The notes: generated from the letters alone by a model not told the origin. DNA of 64,000 bases from Streptomyces spinosus (GCF_020400655.1 NZ_JAINRC010000001.1:1-64000), one strand, 5' to 3'. Counted from the stretch's first letter, positions 50,308 to 59,368 are shown. Made by a program: numbers and translations.

Positions 50308-50377
50308 ATCGATACGCCAGTGTACCGGTACCCGACCGTATCGGTACACTGGCGTATCGGTACGGCGACGTATCGAT
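50308..50377. promoter_or_regulatory. 70-bp TetR operator array between tetR and the PAP2 gene
   Basis: CGATACGCCAGTGTACCG (50310-50327) and its exact reverse complement (50342-50359) form an 18-bp perfect inverted repeat around 14 bp. On the plus strand the decamer GTATCGGTAC starts at 50338 and 50354, and GTATCGAT at 50370, exactly 16 bp apart. ATCGATACG (50308-50316) mirrors CGTATCGAT (50369-50377). This gives at least four to five overlapping half-sites over the intergenic centre. Cooperative binding of several TetR dimers is the natural reading. Confidence 0.8.
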
Positions 50378-50441
50378 GAGTTCCGGTGCGGACCGGGGCT
50401 CGCACCACCACACGCACCACCGTCAGCGAGGGGGCCGGGGG

Positions 50442-51242
50442 ATGAATTCCCGAACCGAGCCTGCGGAGGCGGACGGAGAACCGGAGACTCCGGCCCGTCC
50501 GTCTCTGATACGTGAGTTCCTGCTGGTCGCCGGGCTCTTCCTGGTCTACAAACTGGGCCGCCAACTGGCCACCGGGCACACCGCGGAGGCCTTCCGCAAC
50601 GCCCGGCACGTCTGGCACCTGGAGCGCGGCGTCCACCTCCCCCACGAGACCGCCGTGCAGTCCGCCCTGCTGCACGACGGCACCTTCGTCCACCTGGCGA
50701 ACACGTACTACGCGACCGTCCACTTCCCGGCCACGCTCGCCTTCCTGGTCTGGCTGTACCTGAGGCAGCCCGCGCACTATGTCTGGGCCCGCCGGGTCCT
50801 CGCGGTCCTCACCACGGCCGCCCTCGTGCTGCCGTTCACGTTCCCGCTGGCCCCGCCGCGCATGCTGAGCGGGACGGGCCTGGTCGACACCGCCCGGGTC
50901 TACGGCCCGTCCGTGTACGGCCCGCCGACCAGCGACCACCTCTCCAACCAGTTCGCGGCGATGCCCTCGCTGCACTTCGGCTGGGCGCTGATGGTGGCGA
51001 TCGGCCTGATGGCCGCCACCCGGTCCCGATGGCGCGGGCTGTGGCTGCTGCACCCGCTGGTCACCCTGCTGGTGATCGTGGGCACGGCGAACCACTACTG
51101 GCTCGACGCGATCGTCGCCACGGCCATGCTCGGCCTCGCCCTCGCCGTCGTCCCCGCGCCGCATCGCACGGCCCGTACGGCGGGTCGCGGCAGCGGCCTG
51201 CCGAAGCCGCGCGAGGCCGTCCTGGCGGGAGCGGGCCGATGA
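50442..51242 (+). CDS. PAP2-family membrane phosphatase (AUR1/inositolphosphotransferase-like)
   Basis: A 266-residue membrane protein with about six hydrophobic helices. The PAP2-type active-site blocks are present in the AUR1-like variant: P-P-R-M-L near 145, A-M-P-S-L-H-F-G-W (C2, with Ser and His) near 170, and T-A-N-H-Y-W-L-D-A (C3, with the nucleophile-like His and Asp) near 215. Such proteins hydrolyse or transfer phospho-head groups of lipids at the membrane. The ATG was chosen because the preceding sequence is the operator region. The TGA overlaps the ATG of the DMT gene (ATGA), and both are probably repressed by the divergent TetR protein. Confidence 0.85.
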   Translation: MNSRTEPAEADGEPETPARPSLIREFLLVAGLFLVYKLGRQLATGHTAEAFRNARHVWHLERGVHLPHETAVQSALLHDGTFVHLANTYYATVHFPATLAFLVWLYLRQPAHYVWARRVLAVLTTAALVLPFTFPLAPPRMLSGTGLVDTARVYGPSVYGPPTSDHLSNQFAAMPSLHFGWALMVAIGLMAATRSRWRGLWLLHPLVTLLVIVGTANHYWLDAIVATAMLGLALAVVPAPHRTARTAGRGSGLPKPREAVLAGAGR

Positions 51243-52195
51243 GCGCCGCCGCCCTGGCCGCCCTCGGCCTGTCGCTGGTGTCGGCCGTCGCCTACGCGCT
51301 CGCCGCCGTCGCCCAGGAACGGCTCGCCGCGCGCAGCGCCGGCACCGGCCTGCTGCGGCTGCTGGGCACCGGGGCCTGGTGGTCGGCGGTCGGGCTGAAC
51401 GCCGCCGCCGCGCTGCTGCACGTCGTCGCCCTGAAGTACGGCCCGCTGACCGTCGTACAGCCGCTGGGCGCGCTCACCCTGGTCGCCGCCGTACCCCTGG
51501 GCGCGCGGGCGGCGGGACGGCGGGTCAGCGCGGCGGAGTGGCGCGGTACGGCGCTCACGCTGCTCGGGCTCGCCGCGCTGCTGGTCACCGCCTCCGGCCC
51601 GGCGCCCGCCCGGGTGCTGTCGCTGACCGAGGCCCTCGTGGTCGCCGGTACGACCGCCTCCGCGATCGGTGTGCTGTCCCGGCCCGGCGCCCGGCCGGGC
51701 CTGCGGCACGCCACCGCGTCCGGCTTCGCCTCCGGGGTCGCCTCCGCGCTCACCCAGACGGTGACGGTGGCGGCGACGGACCGCTCGGGCCCGGCGCTGA
51801 GCACCGAGGTGATCGTGGTCGCGGTGCTCGTCGCCGCGTTCGCCGTCGGCGGGCTGCTGCTGTCCCAGACGGCCTATCGCGGCGGCCTCGGCGCCCCGCT
51901 GGCCGTGGTCACCCTGACCAACCCGGTGGCCGCGGCGGTGATCGGGCTGACCCTGCTGGGGCAGGGCCTGCGGGGCGGCGCCGCCGGGGTGCTGCTGGCC
52001 CTCGCCGGGGCGGGACTGGCCTCCTGGGGCGTGGTGCTGCTGACCCGGGTGGCACCCGCGCCCGCCGGCGAGGACGAGGCCGGCGACGAGCACCCGGTGG
52101 CGGCCGTGCTGGCGCTGGAGCCGGGTACGGCGACCGCGGAACCGGTGCTGCTGCCCCGGCAGCCGGAGCAGCCGGGGCACCTCACGGCACTGTGA
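51239..52195 (+). CDS. DMT-superfamily transporter (EamA-like)
   Basis: A 318-residue inner-membrane protein with nine to ten hydrophobic helices in two halves, the drug/metabolite-transporter layout. Helix 1 is L-A-A-L-G-L-S-L-V-S-A-V-A-Y-A-L-A-A-V-A-Q-E-R, and Y-G-P-L-T-V-V-Q-P-L-G-A-L is the EamA-type motif after helix 3. The last ~45 residues form a soluble acidic tail. The start overlaps the PAP2 stop by ATGA, so expression is coupled. The transported compound is unknown. With a membrane lipid phosphatase and a TetR regulator, the operon may respond to a lipophilic or toxic molecule; this is inference. Confidence 0.85.
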   Translation: MSAAALAALGLSLVSAVAYALAAVAQERLAARSAGTGLLRLLGTGAWWSAVGLNAAAALLHVVALKYGPLTVVQPLGALTLVAAVPLGARAAGRRVSAAEWRGTALTLLGLAALLVTASGPAPARVLSLTEALVVAGTTASAIGVLSRPGARPGLRHATASGFASGVASALTQTVTVAATDRSGPALSTEVIVVAVLVAAFAVGGLLLSQTAYRGGLGAPLAVVTLTNPVAAAVIGLTLLGQGLRGGAAGVLLALAGAGLASWGVVLLTRVAPAPAGEDEAGDEHPVAAVLALEPGTATAEPVLLPRQPEQPGHLTAL

Positions 52196-52208
52196 CCGGG
52201 GCGTACGG

Positions 52209-52250
52209 CGGCGGCCGGTGCGCGGAACCTTCCGCGGGCACCGGCCGCCG
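52209..52250 (+). terminator. 19-bp hairpin after the DMT gene
   Basis: CGGCGGCCGGTGC (52209-52221) pairs with GCACCGGCCGCCG (52238-52250). Inside, GCGGAA pairs with TTCCGC around CC, with a 2-nt bulge. It is 13 bp after the stop. Confidence 0.8.
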
Positions 52251-52286
52251 TCGCCGTGCTGTTCGCGCCCCGTCCGCTCGCGCCGG

Positions 52287-53120
52287 TCAGCCCCAGCCGC
52301 GCGCGTCCTGCTTGAGCGCGGTGTCCACCGTCAGCGCCGTGGCCACCACGAGGCTCAGCAGCGGTTCGGGCAGCTGGTAGTGGATCTGCAGGACGTAGTT
52401 GTCCGCCGTGGTGAACAGCGTCTTGGCGAGGCCCTCCCAGGTCTTGGTGATCCGGGCGACCTCGTTGTCGGCGTGGTCGACGATCGCGAAGTTCCAGGCC
52501 CGCCAGTTCTCCGCCTTGATGGCGCCGACCTGCCGGCCGTCCGCCGTCATCGCGAAGTTGATCTTCCCGATCATGTTCTTCTGGACGATCTCACCGACCG
52601 GCGAGCCGTCCGGGCGGGTCACGACCACCCGCGACTTGAAGATCTTCGCGGGCCGGGTCAGCAGCAGCTGCGGCCGGCCGTGGGCGTCGCGGATCTCCAG
52701 CTTGTGGGTGAGGAACTGGTCCAGGCTGGAGACGAAGCGCAGGATCTTGCGCAGTACGCCCTGACCGACCTGGGTGACCGAGCCGATCTCCCGGCCGTTC
52801 TGATCCATGACCTTGTACTCGTTGGTCAGCTCGATCAGCTTGGCCTTCTGGTTCACGACCAGGACGGGCTCGGTGAAGAGGGTGCCCCCACCGGGCCCGC
52901 CGCCCGCGACGCCGGCCTGCTGCTGCACCTGGCGCTGCACCCTGGCGTCACCGGCCTGCTGCTGCGGGAAGGCCGCCTGCGGCGGCGGAACCTGCCCGGC
53001 CTGCTGCTGGGCCGGGTTGGTGTGCTCGGTCCATTGCGTGCCGTCCCAGTAACGGAGCGTCTGCGCCGCTCCGTGCGGATCCGGGTACCAGCCAGCAGGA
53101 GTGTTCGATTGCGTGGTCAC
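52287..53120 (-). CDS. DUF2510 plus scramblase/LURP-one-like protein
   Basis: A 277-residue protein. The N-terminus is a DUF2510 module (P-A-G-W-Y-P-D-P, then R-Y-W-D-G-T-Q-W-T-E-H). A Gln/Pro-rich linker runs to about 75. The remaining ~200 residues have the scramblase/LURP-one beta-barrel pattern (F-T-E-P-V-L-V-V-N-Q-K-A-K-L-I-E-L, then Y-K-V-M-D-Q-N-G-R-E-I-G). A hydrophobic C-terminal helix (P-L-L-S-L-V-V-A-T-A-L-T-V-D-T-A-L) could insert in the membrane. The role is unknown; membrane association is likely. The GTG has no ribosome-binding site, and TAGTGT lies exactly 6 nt upstream. Confidence 0.82.
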   Translation of the reverse strand: MTTQSNTPAGWYPDPHGAAQTLRYWDGTQWTEHTNPAQQQAGQVPPPQAAFPQQQAGDARVQRQVQQQAGVAGGGPGGGTLFTEPVLVVNQKAKLIELTNEYKVMDQNGREIGSVTQVGQGVLRKILRFVSSLDQFLTHKLEIRDAHGRPQLLLTRPAKIFKSRVVVTRPDGSPVGEIVQKNMIGKINFAMTADGRQVGAIKAENWRAWNFAIVDHADNEVARITKTWEGLAKTLFTTADNYVLQIHYQLPEPLLSLVVATALTVDTALKQDARGWG

Positions 53121-53126
53121 CGGGGC

Positions 53127-53132
53127 ACACTA
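53127..53132 (-). promoter_or_regulatory. -10 box for a probably leaderless scramblase-like mRNA
   Basis: TAGTGT on the minus strand ends 6 nt before the GTG at 53120. GCCCCG lies between them. Confidence 0.5.
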
Positions 53133-53186
53133 CCCTGATATGACCGGTACCTGACCAGTCCGCACGGAGCGGTGCTCATCGCCCGC

Positions 53187-55235
53187 TCACCCCGTGACGA
53201 TGGCCGGGTCGCTGACGCCGGGCCGCCCGTTCTCCACGTGCCCGGTGAAGCGGCGCACGAAGGCCGGGTCGGCCTCGGAGGTCACGGTCAGGTCGTACCA
53301 GCGCTTGCTGCCCGCGAGCGCCACGGTGTGCCGCACGGTCGCTCCGGGCCGGACCGACACCGTCACCGGCTTGCCGCCGTAGCCGTTGGCCAGCTTCAGC
53401 TTCGCCGTGCCGGAGCCCTGGTTGGTGAAGGTGAGCTCGACGTCGTCGCCCTTGTGCCGCGCGGTGACCTCGGGGCCGGCGACCTTGTTGCGGCCCTTGA
53501 AGACGCGCAGGAAGCCGTTGGGGCCGTGCACGGAGAGGTCGTAGTCGCCGCCGGAGTACGCCGAGTTCCAGGTGTCCGAGAGCGTCTTGCCGGCCTCCGT
53601 GGTGTACGTCCAGGGGCCGTCGGTACGGCTGTTGGACGTGACGAGGAAGACCGCACCCGCGTGCGCGCCCGAGGCGAAGGTGAGCGTGAACTTGCCGGCC
53701 GCGGTGTCCGCCGAACCGTCGACCACCGGGGCGTACCTTAGCGGGCGGGTGGGCCGGCTGCCCCGCTCCTGCCGGGGAAGGGTGCCGTTCGCGGGAGGCT
53801 TGGGCACGTAGTCGGGGTGGCGGTCGTGATCCTTGGGCAGGTAGCCGGCCGTGGAAGGCAGCACGACCCGCGCGGTGTCCTTGCGGGAGAAGTCGAAGGC
53901 GCTCGTCAGGTCGCCGCACACGGCCCGCCGCCAGGGCGAGATGTTCGGCTCCTGGACACCGAAACGACGCTCGATGAACCGGATGATCGAGGTGTGGTCG
54001 AGGGTCTCCGAGCAGACGTACCCGCCCTTGCTCCAGGGGGAGACCACCAGCATCGGCACCCGCTGGCCGAGCCCGTAGGGGCCGGCCGGGTGGCCGGCGT
54101 CGCCCTTGAACAGGTCCGGCGCGGGGTCGACCGTCGACTTGCCCTGGGCGGCCGAGGCCGGCGGGAAGGGCGGGACGACGTGGTCGAAGAAGCCGTCGTT
54201 CTCGTCGTAGGTGATGAACAGCGCGGTCTTCCCCCACACGTCGGGGTCGGAGGTGAGCGCGTCCAGGACCTGGGAGACGTACCAGGCGCCGTAGTTGGCG
54301 GGCCAGTTCGGGTGCTCGGTGAAGGCCTCGGGGGCGACGATCCAGGAGACCTGGGGCAGCTTGCCGGCCCGGACGTCCGCCTTCAGCTGGTCGAAGAAGC
54401 CCTCGCCCTTGCGGGCGTCGGTGCCGGTGCGGGCCTTGTCGTACAGCGGGTCGCCGGGCTTGGCGTCACGGTACTGGTTGAAGTACAGCAGCGAGTTGTC
54501 GCCGTAGTTGCCGCGGTAGGCGTCGTCGATCCAGCCCCAGCCGCCGTTCGCGTCGAGGCCGTCGCCGACGTCCTGGTAGATCTTCCAGGAGACCCCGGCC
54601 CGCTCCAGGCGCTCGGGGTACGTGGTCCAGCCGTAGCCCGCCTCGTCGTTGCCGAGGACCGGGCCGCCGCCCTTGCCGTCGTTGCCGGTGTACCCGGTCC
54701 ACATGTAATAGCGGTTCGGGTCCGTGGAGCCGATGAAGGAGCAGTGGTAGGCGTCGCAGATGGTGAAGGAGTCGGCGAGCGCGTAGTGGAAGGGGATGTC
54801 GTCGCGGGTGAGGTACGCCATCGTCGTGGCGGACTTGGCGGGTACCCACTTGTCGTACTTTCCGCCGTTGAAGGCGGCGTGTCCGTCGTTCCAGCCGTGC
54901 GGGAGGTCCTGGATGAAGGCCAGGCCGAGGTCGTCGGCGTCCGGGTGGAAGGGCAGGACGTCCTTCGTGCCGTCGGACTGCTTCCAGACGGACCTGCCGT
55001 TCTGGGTGACCGGACGGGGGTCGCCGAAGCCGCGGACTCCTCGGAGCGAACCGAAGTAGTGGTCGAAAGAACGGTTCTCCTGCATCAGGACGACGATGTG
55101 CTCGACGTCCTCCACCGATCCGGTGCGGTGGTGGGCGGGCAGGGCGGCCGCGCGCTGGATGCTGCTGGACAGCGCCGTGAACGCCGTGGTGGCGCCCGCG
55201 ATCTGGAGGAAGCGCCGCCGGTTGACTTCGGGCAT
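53187..55235 (-). CDS. Tat-exported phosphocholine-specific phospholipase C
   Basis: A 682-residue secreted phosphoesterase that releases phosphocholine from phosphatidylcholine or sphingomyelin. The N-terminus has the twin-arginine motif N-R-R-R-F-L-Q-I-A-G followed by a hydrophobic stretch, so it is exported folded via Tat. The catalytic domain begins V-E-H-I-V-V-L-M-Q-E-N-R-S-F-D-H-Y-F-G, with the Glu/Asn metal site of the acid-phosphatase/phospholipase C superfamily. Further blocks are F-I-T-Y-D-E-N-D-G-F-F-D-H-V and D-H-T-S-I-I-R-F-I-E. Two C-terminal beta domains (about 500-680) complete the bacterial PLC layout. The start at 55235 was chosen because it precedes the Tat motif by four residues. 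It could supply phosphate and choline, but no clear PHO box was found upstream. Confidence 0.9.
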   Translation of the reverse strand: MPEVNRRRFLQIAGATTAFTALSSSIQRAAALPAHHRTGSVEDVEHIVVLMQENRSFDHYFGSLRGVRGFGDPRPVTQNGRSVWKQSDGTKDVLPFHPDADDLGLAFIQDLPHGWNDGHAAFNGGKYDKWVPAKSATTMAYLTRDDIPFHYALADSFTICDAYHCSFIGSTDPNRYYMWTGYTGNDGKGGGPVLGNDEAGYGWTTYPERLERAGVSWKIYQDVGDGLDANGGWGWIDDAYRGNYGDNSLLYFNQYRDAKPGDPLYDKARTGTDARKGEGFFDQLKADVRAGKLPQVSWIVAPEAFTEHPNWPANYGAWYVSQVLDALTSDPDVWGKTALFITYDENDGFFDHVVPPFPPASAAQGKSTVDPAPDLFKGDAGHPAGPYGLGQRVPMLVVSPWSKGGYVCSETLDHTSIIRFIERRFGVQEPNISPWRRAVCGDLTSAFDFSRKDTARVVLPSTAGYLPKDHDRHPDYVPKPPANGTLPRQERGSRPTRPLRYAPVVDGSADTAAGKFTLTFASGAHAGAVFLVTSNSRTDGPWTYTTEAGKTLSDTWNSAYSGGDYDLSVHGPNGFLRVFKGRNKVAGPEVTARHKGDDVELTFTNQGSGTAKLKLANGYGGKPVTVSVRPGATVRHTVALAGSKRWYDLTVTSEADPAFVRRFTGHVENGRPGVSDPAIVTG

Positions 55236-55471
55236 GGGTGAGGGTCCTCTCGTCCTGACGTACGCGATACCCGCCAGATGACGGAATCCGCGCGGAGCGA
55301 GTGTTCCAAGAGCAGCGAACGTCAGGGAAGGGTGCGGTGGCGCGCACATGAAGTCGTGGGTACGGGAGGAAACCGGGTGCCGTCCGCACCCTCACCAGCC
55401 CCGTGGGGCGCGCGGGCGCCCCGGCCCGTCGTGGTGCCGGGGCGCCCGGTCCTGGGTGCGGGACGGGTCGG

Positions 55472-57649
55472 TCAGGGGGTCTGGTAGGCCTCCACCTCGC
55501 TGAACTGGCCGGCCGGCCAGCCCGTGTTGGCGGTGACGGTCAGGCGCAGGTAGCGCAGGTTCGTGCCGCTCGGCAGGGTCACGGTCGCGGTGTTGCCGGT
55601 GGCCGGGTCGAAGCGGTAGCCCTGCGCTCCCAGTACGGTCGAGTAGCCGGAGCCGTCGGTGCTGCCGAGCACCGTGACGGTCTGGGTGCGGGCGCCCCAG
55701 GCCGAGGACGGCGGCAGCTTCAGCACCAGGCGGCGCACGGCGTAGGAGGAGCCGAGGTCGACCGTGAGGGACTGCGGGAAGGCGTTGTTGGTGGACTCCC
55801 AGTACGAGTTCGCGTCGCCGTCGACCGCCTTGCCGGGGGTGTAGACGTCCTGGGAGCCGGTCGCGGTGGCCGGGCGGCCCTTGGCGAGGTTGCGGTTCGG
55901 GTCGGGATCCGGGTTGCCCTGGCCGGGCTGCGGCCAGGTGGAGCAGTCCGACCAGGTGCTCGACCAGCCGGAGTTGCCGCCGCCGTCGGTGAGGCTGAAG
56001 GAACCGGAGTTCGCCGGGTAGGGGCAGTTGTAGACGCCGGCCGCGCCGACCTGGGTGGCGGTGACGTTCTTGAAGGTCGCCGCGCCCTGCGCCTCGGCCT
56101 GGACCACGACCGTGCCGGTGTTCCGCACGGTCGCGCCGGTGACGTTGACGTTCCGCACCGGGTAGCCCTGCCCGCCGCCGGAGACGAACTCGAAGGCGCT
56201 GTAGGGGCTGTCGGTGATCGTCGTGTTGGTGATGTTGACGGTCGCGTTGATCGTGCTGTCGTAGGAGTCGACGCGCAACGCGCCCATGGGGTGGTTCCAG
56301 TTGGGGTTCATCGCACCGGTGCGCACCAGGGTGTTGCCGTCGACCGTGATGGTGCCGGCGAGGGGGTTGAACGGATCGAGGAACTTCTGGTTGGAGATGG
56401 CGATACCGCTGCCGAGGGCGTTGGTGTCGGAGATGAGGTTGTTGCGTACGGCGATGTCGGTGCCGCCGTAGATGGCGATGCCGTTGGCGAGGTTGGGCTG
56501 CGAGATCGTGTTGTTCTCGAAGCTGGAGTCGGTGTCCGGGGAGTACAGCGACCACATGGCGAGGGAGTCGTCGCCCTGGTTGCGCAGGAAGTTGTTGCGG
56601 ACGCGGACGCCCTTCGCCGTGCCGTTGAGGTTGAGTCCGTCGGCGGTGGTGTCGAGGATGCGGTTGTTCTCCACCACCAGGTTGTCGTTGTTGCCCGTGA
56701 GCCACAGGCCGACCTTCAGGTGCTGGATCCACATCCCGGACACGGAGCTGTTCGGCCCCAGCGAGCCGTTGACGAAGTTGTCCGGGCTGGAGTCGACCCG
56801 TTCGGTCACCTCGCCGATGACCGCGAAGTCCTTGACGCGGACGTTGCCCGCCGAGCCGGACTGGTCGATGAAGCGGGAGGTGTGCACGACCGAGTACCAG
56901 CTGCCCGCGCCCTGGAGGGTCACGTTCTGCACGCCGCTGAGCGAGGAGGTGAGGCGGTAGTCGCCCGGCGGTATCCACACGGTGCCGCCCTGGGCGGCGG
57001 CGATGGCGTCCCGGAAGGCCTGGGTGGAGTCGCCGTTGCCGCTGGGGTCGGCGCCCTTGGAGACGACGGACACCGAACCGGCGGGCTGGCCCGCGGCCGG
57101 GGCGACCTGTTCGAAGTCGGCGACGTCGACGGTGACCTGGACGCCCGCCGCCTCCACGGCGACCTTGTCGCCGGCCTGGACGTTCTGCCCGAGCAGCATC
57201 CGGGTGTTGTCGAAGAAGTGGTGCGTCTTGGCGCCGGGGATCCAGCCGGTGTCGATGTACGAGTACTTGGAGGTCACCGGGAGGGTCTTGGCGAGCCTGG
57301 TGCCGTTGACGTACACGTTCAGGGCGCCGGACTGGCCGTCCGGCACGCTGTAGGCGATGTTCACCGCGTTGGCGGCGCGCGGCACGGTGAACTCCACCCG
57401 CTGCCCGGCGGACAGCCGGACGGCCTGCCGGCCGGAGGCCTCCGAGGCGAGGCTGCCCTGCGTGTAGTCCGGACCGATCTTGGTGCCGTTGCCGGCCGCC
57501 GACTCGGCCTCCACGGAGGTGAAGGGGAGGGTGGCGCCCGCGGCCGCGTGGGCGGCCGGGGCGATGCTGACGAGCATGCCCGCGGCGAGGGCGACGACCG
57601 CCCCGATGGCCGGCATGCGCCGGAGGTGTCCTGCGGTGCTGCTGTGCAT
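55472..57649 (-). CDS. Secreted GH87-family alpha-1,3-glucanase (mycodextranase-like) with carbohydrate-binding domains
   Basis: A 725-residue extracellular glycoside hydrolase. Residues 1-36 form a signal peptide. Residues about 42-185 are a CBM35/CBM6-like beta-sandwich (F-T-S-V-E-A-E-S-A, ending V-D-V-A-D-F-E). Residues about 195-560 are a right-handed beta-helix of the GH87 type (G-A-D-P-S-G-N-G-D-S-T-Q-A-F). The acidic residues D337 (T-A-D-G-L-N-L) and D360-D361 (N-Q-G-D-D-S-L-A-M-W) have the spacing 23/24 of the three catalytic Asp residues I remember for the Paenibacillus Agl-FH1 enzyme. A Pro/Asp linker near 580 leads to an F5/8-type C (discoidin) domain (about 590-725). It probably cuts alpha-1,3-glucan or nigeran, as in fungal walls or mutan. 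The gene is the last in the glucan locus. AAGGGA precedes the ATG. Confidence 0.85.
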   Translation of the reverse strand: MHSSTAGHLRRMPAIGAVVALAAGMLVSIAPAAHAAAGATLPFTSVEAESAAGNGTKIGPDYTQGSLASEASGRQAVRLSAGQRVEFTVPRAANAVNIAYSVPDGQSGALNVYVNGTRLAKTLPVTSKYSYIDTGWIPGAKTHHFFDNTRMLLGQNVQAGDKVAVEAAGVQVTVDVADFEQVAPAAGQPAGSVSVVSKGADPSGNGDSTQAFRDAIAAAQGGTVWIPPGDYRLTSSLSGVQNVTLQGAGSWYSVVHTSRFIDQSGSAGNVRVKDFAVIGEVTERVDSSPDNFVNGSLGPNSSVSGMWIQHLKVGLWLTGNNDNLVVENNRILDTTADGLNLNGTAKGVRVRNNFLRNQGDDSLAMWSLYSPDTDSSFENNTISQPNLANGIAIYGGTDIAVRNNLISDTNALGSGIAISNQKFLDPFNPLAGTITVDGNTLVRTGAMNPNWNHPMGALRVDSYDSTINATVNITNTTITDSPYSAFEFVSGGGQGYPVRNVNVTGATVRNTGTVVVQAEAQGAATFKNVTATQVGAAGVYNCPYPANSGSFSLTDGGGNSGWSSTWSDCSTWPQPGQGNPDPDPNRNLAKGRPATATGSQDVYTPGKAVDGDANSYWESTNNAFPQSLTVDLGSSYAVRRLVLKLPPSSAWGARTQTVTVLGSTDGSGYSTVLGAQGYRFDPATGNTATVTLPSGTNLRYLRLTVTANTGWPAGQFSEVEAYQTP

Positions 57650-57763
57650 GTGCTGATCCCTTCGTGGTGGGGGTGCGTGGGATAGCAAGGTGCGTACGGG
57701 CGCGGCTCGGACGCGCGGCCGGCCGCCGTGCTGCTGGGCCGCGCCGCCGGGCCGCCGTGCGGC

Positions 57764-59368
57764 TCAGGCGCGCAGCCAGGCCGCCGTGTCCCGCGGCAGC
57801 CGTCCCGCGTCGTCCAGCGGGCCGCTGCTGAGCAGGAGCTGCGAGTGCGCGGGCAGTACGGCGGGCGTGGCCGCGAGGTTGGCCACGCACAGCGCGTCCG
57901 CGCGGGAGAAGGCCAGCACGCCGTCGGGGGCGGGCAGCCAGGTCAGGGGGCCGTCGCCGAACTGTGGGCGCAGTGCGATGGCCTCGCGGTAGAGGGAGAG
58001 CATCGAGTGGGGCTCGCGCTCCTGGCGGTCGACCGCGTACGAGGGCCAGTCGGCCGGCTGCGGCAGCCAGGGCTCCTCGCGGGAACCGAATCCGGCGTAC
58101 GGCAGACCGGCGGCCCACGGCAGCGGCACCCGGCAGCCGTCACGGCCGGGGTCGGCGCCCCCGGAGCGGAAGTACATCGGGTCCTGGACGCGGTCGGCCG
58201 GGATGTCGGCCTCCGGCAGGCCCAGTTCCTCGCCCTGGTACAGGTACACCGACCCGGGCAGCGCCAGGGACAGCAGGGCGGCGGCCCGCGCCCGCCGGGT
58301 GCCGAGCGCCAGGTCCGTGGGGGTGCCGAAGGCCTTGGTGGCGAAGTCGAAGGCGGTGTCCTCGCGGCCGTACCGGGTGACCGTGCGGGTGACGTCGTGG
58401 TTGCACAGCACCCAGGTCGCCGGGGCGCCGACGGGGGCGTGCTCGGCGAGGGTGGTGTCGATGGAGGCGCGCAGCCGGCCGGCGTCCCACGGGCAGGACA
58501 GGAAGGAGAAGTTGAAGGCGGTGTGGAGTTCGTCGGGGCGCAGGTAGCGGGCGAAGCGTTCGGGATCGGGGAGCCAGACCTCGCCGACGAACACACCGCC
58601 GTACTCGTCGGCGACCCGGCGCCAGGAGCGGTAGATGTCGTGGAGCTCGTCGCGGTCGACGAACGGGTGCGGCCGCGGGTGCGCGGCGAGGTCCGGGAGG
58701 TCCGGGTCCTTGGCGAGGAGGGCGGCGGAGTCGATGCGGACGCCGGCGACACCCCGCTCGAACCAGAAGCGCAGGATGTCCTCGTGCTCCTGGCGGACCA
58801 CCGGGTGCGCCCAGTTGAGGTCGGGCTGTTCGGGGGTGAACAGGTGCAGGTACCAGTCGCCGTCGGGCAGCCGGGTCCACACCGGGTCGGTGGAGCCGAC
58901 GAACTGGGACGGCCAGTCGTTCGGCGGGAGTTCGCCGTGCGCGCCGCGTCCGGGCCGGAAGTGGAACAGCTCGCGCTCGGGGCTGCCCGGTCCGGCGGCG
59001 ACCGCGGCCCGGAACCAGGGGTGCTGGTCGGAGACGTGGTTGGGCACGATGTCGACGATGGTACGGATGCCCAGCTCACGGGCTTCGGCGATGAGTTTCT
59101 CGGCCTCGGCGAGGGTGCCGAAGGCGGGGTCGATGGCCCGGTAGTCGGCGACGTCGTAGCCGCCGTCCTTCAGCGGGGACACGTACCACGGCGTGAACCA
59201 CAGGGCGTCCACGCCGAGTCCGGCGAGGTACGGCAGCCGGGCGCGGACGCCCGCGAGGTCGCCGGTGCCGTCGCCGTCGCCGTCCGCGAAGCTGCGGACG
59301 TACACCTGGTAGATGACGGCCGAGCGCCACCAGTCAGGGTCCTTCCGGGCATGGCTGGGCTGTCCCAC
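57764..59368 (-). CDS. GH13 alpha-glucosidase (oligo-alpha-glucosidase type)
   Basis: A 534-residue cytoplasmic enzyme (no signal peptide) with the complete GH13 set. Region I is D-I-V-P-N-H. Region II is G-V-R-I-D-S-A, with D213 as nucleophile. Region III is V-G-E-V-W, with E263 as acid/base. Region IV is L-C-N-H-D-V-T-R, with the transition-state Asp. The start Y-Q-V-Y-V-R-S-F-A-D-G-D-G-D-G is that of exo-acting oligo-1,6/alpha-glucosidases. It should release glucose from imported alpha-gluco-oligosaccharides. The GTG follows AAAGG and lies 33 bp after the permease gene in the same operon. Confidence 0.9.
   Translation of the reverse strand: MGQPSHARKDPDWWRSAVIYQVYVRSFADGDGDGTGDLAGVRARLPYLAGLGVDALWFTPWYVSPLKDGGYDVADYRAIDPAFGTLAEAEKLIAEARELGIRTIVDIVPNHVSDQHPWFRAAVAAGPGSPERELFHFRPGRGAHGELPPNDWPSQFVGSTDPVWTRLPDGDWYLHLFTPEQPDLNWAHPVVRQEHEDILRFWFERGVAGVRIDSAALLAKDPDLPDLAAHPRPHPFVDRDELHDIYRSWRRVADEYGGVFVGEVWLPDPERFARYLRPDELHTAFNFSFLSCPWDAGRLRASIDTTLAEHAPVGAPATWVLCNHDVTRTVTRYGREDTAFDFATKAFGTPTDLALGTRRARAAALLSLALPGSVYLYQGEELGLPEADIPADRVQDPMYFRSGGADPGRDGCRVPLPWAAGLPYAGFGSREEPWLPQPADWPSYAVDRQEREPHSMLSLYREAIALRPQFGDGPLTWLPAPDGVLAFSRADALCVANLAATPAVLPAHSQLLLSSGPLDDAGRLPRDTAAWLRA

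Noticed and set aside
55236..55391. PHO box upstream of the phospholipase C gene
   Set aside because: I looked for GTTCACC-type 11-bp direct repeats on the minus strand and found only weak fragments, so phosphate control is not supported by sequence.
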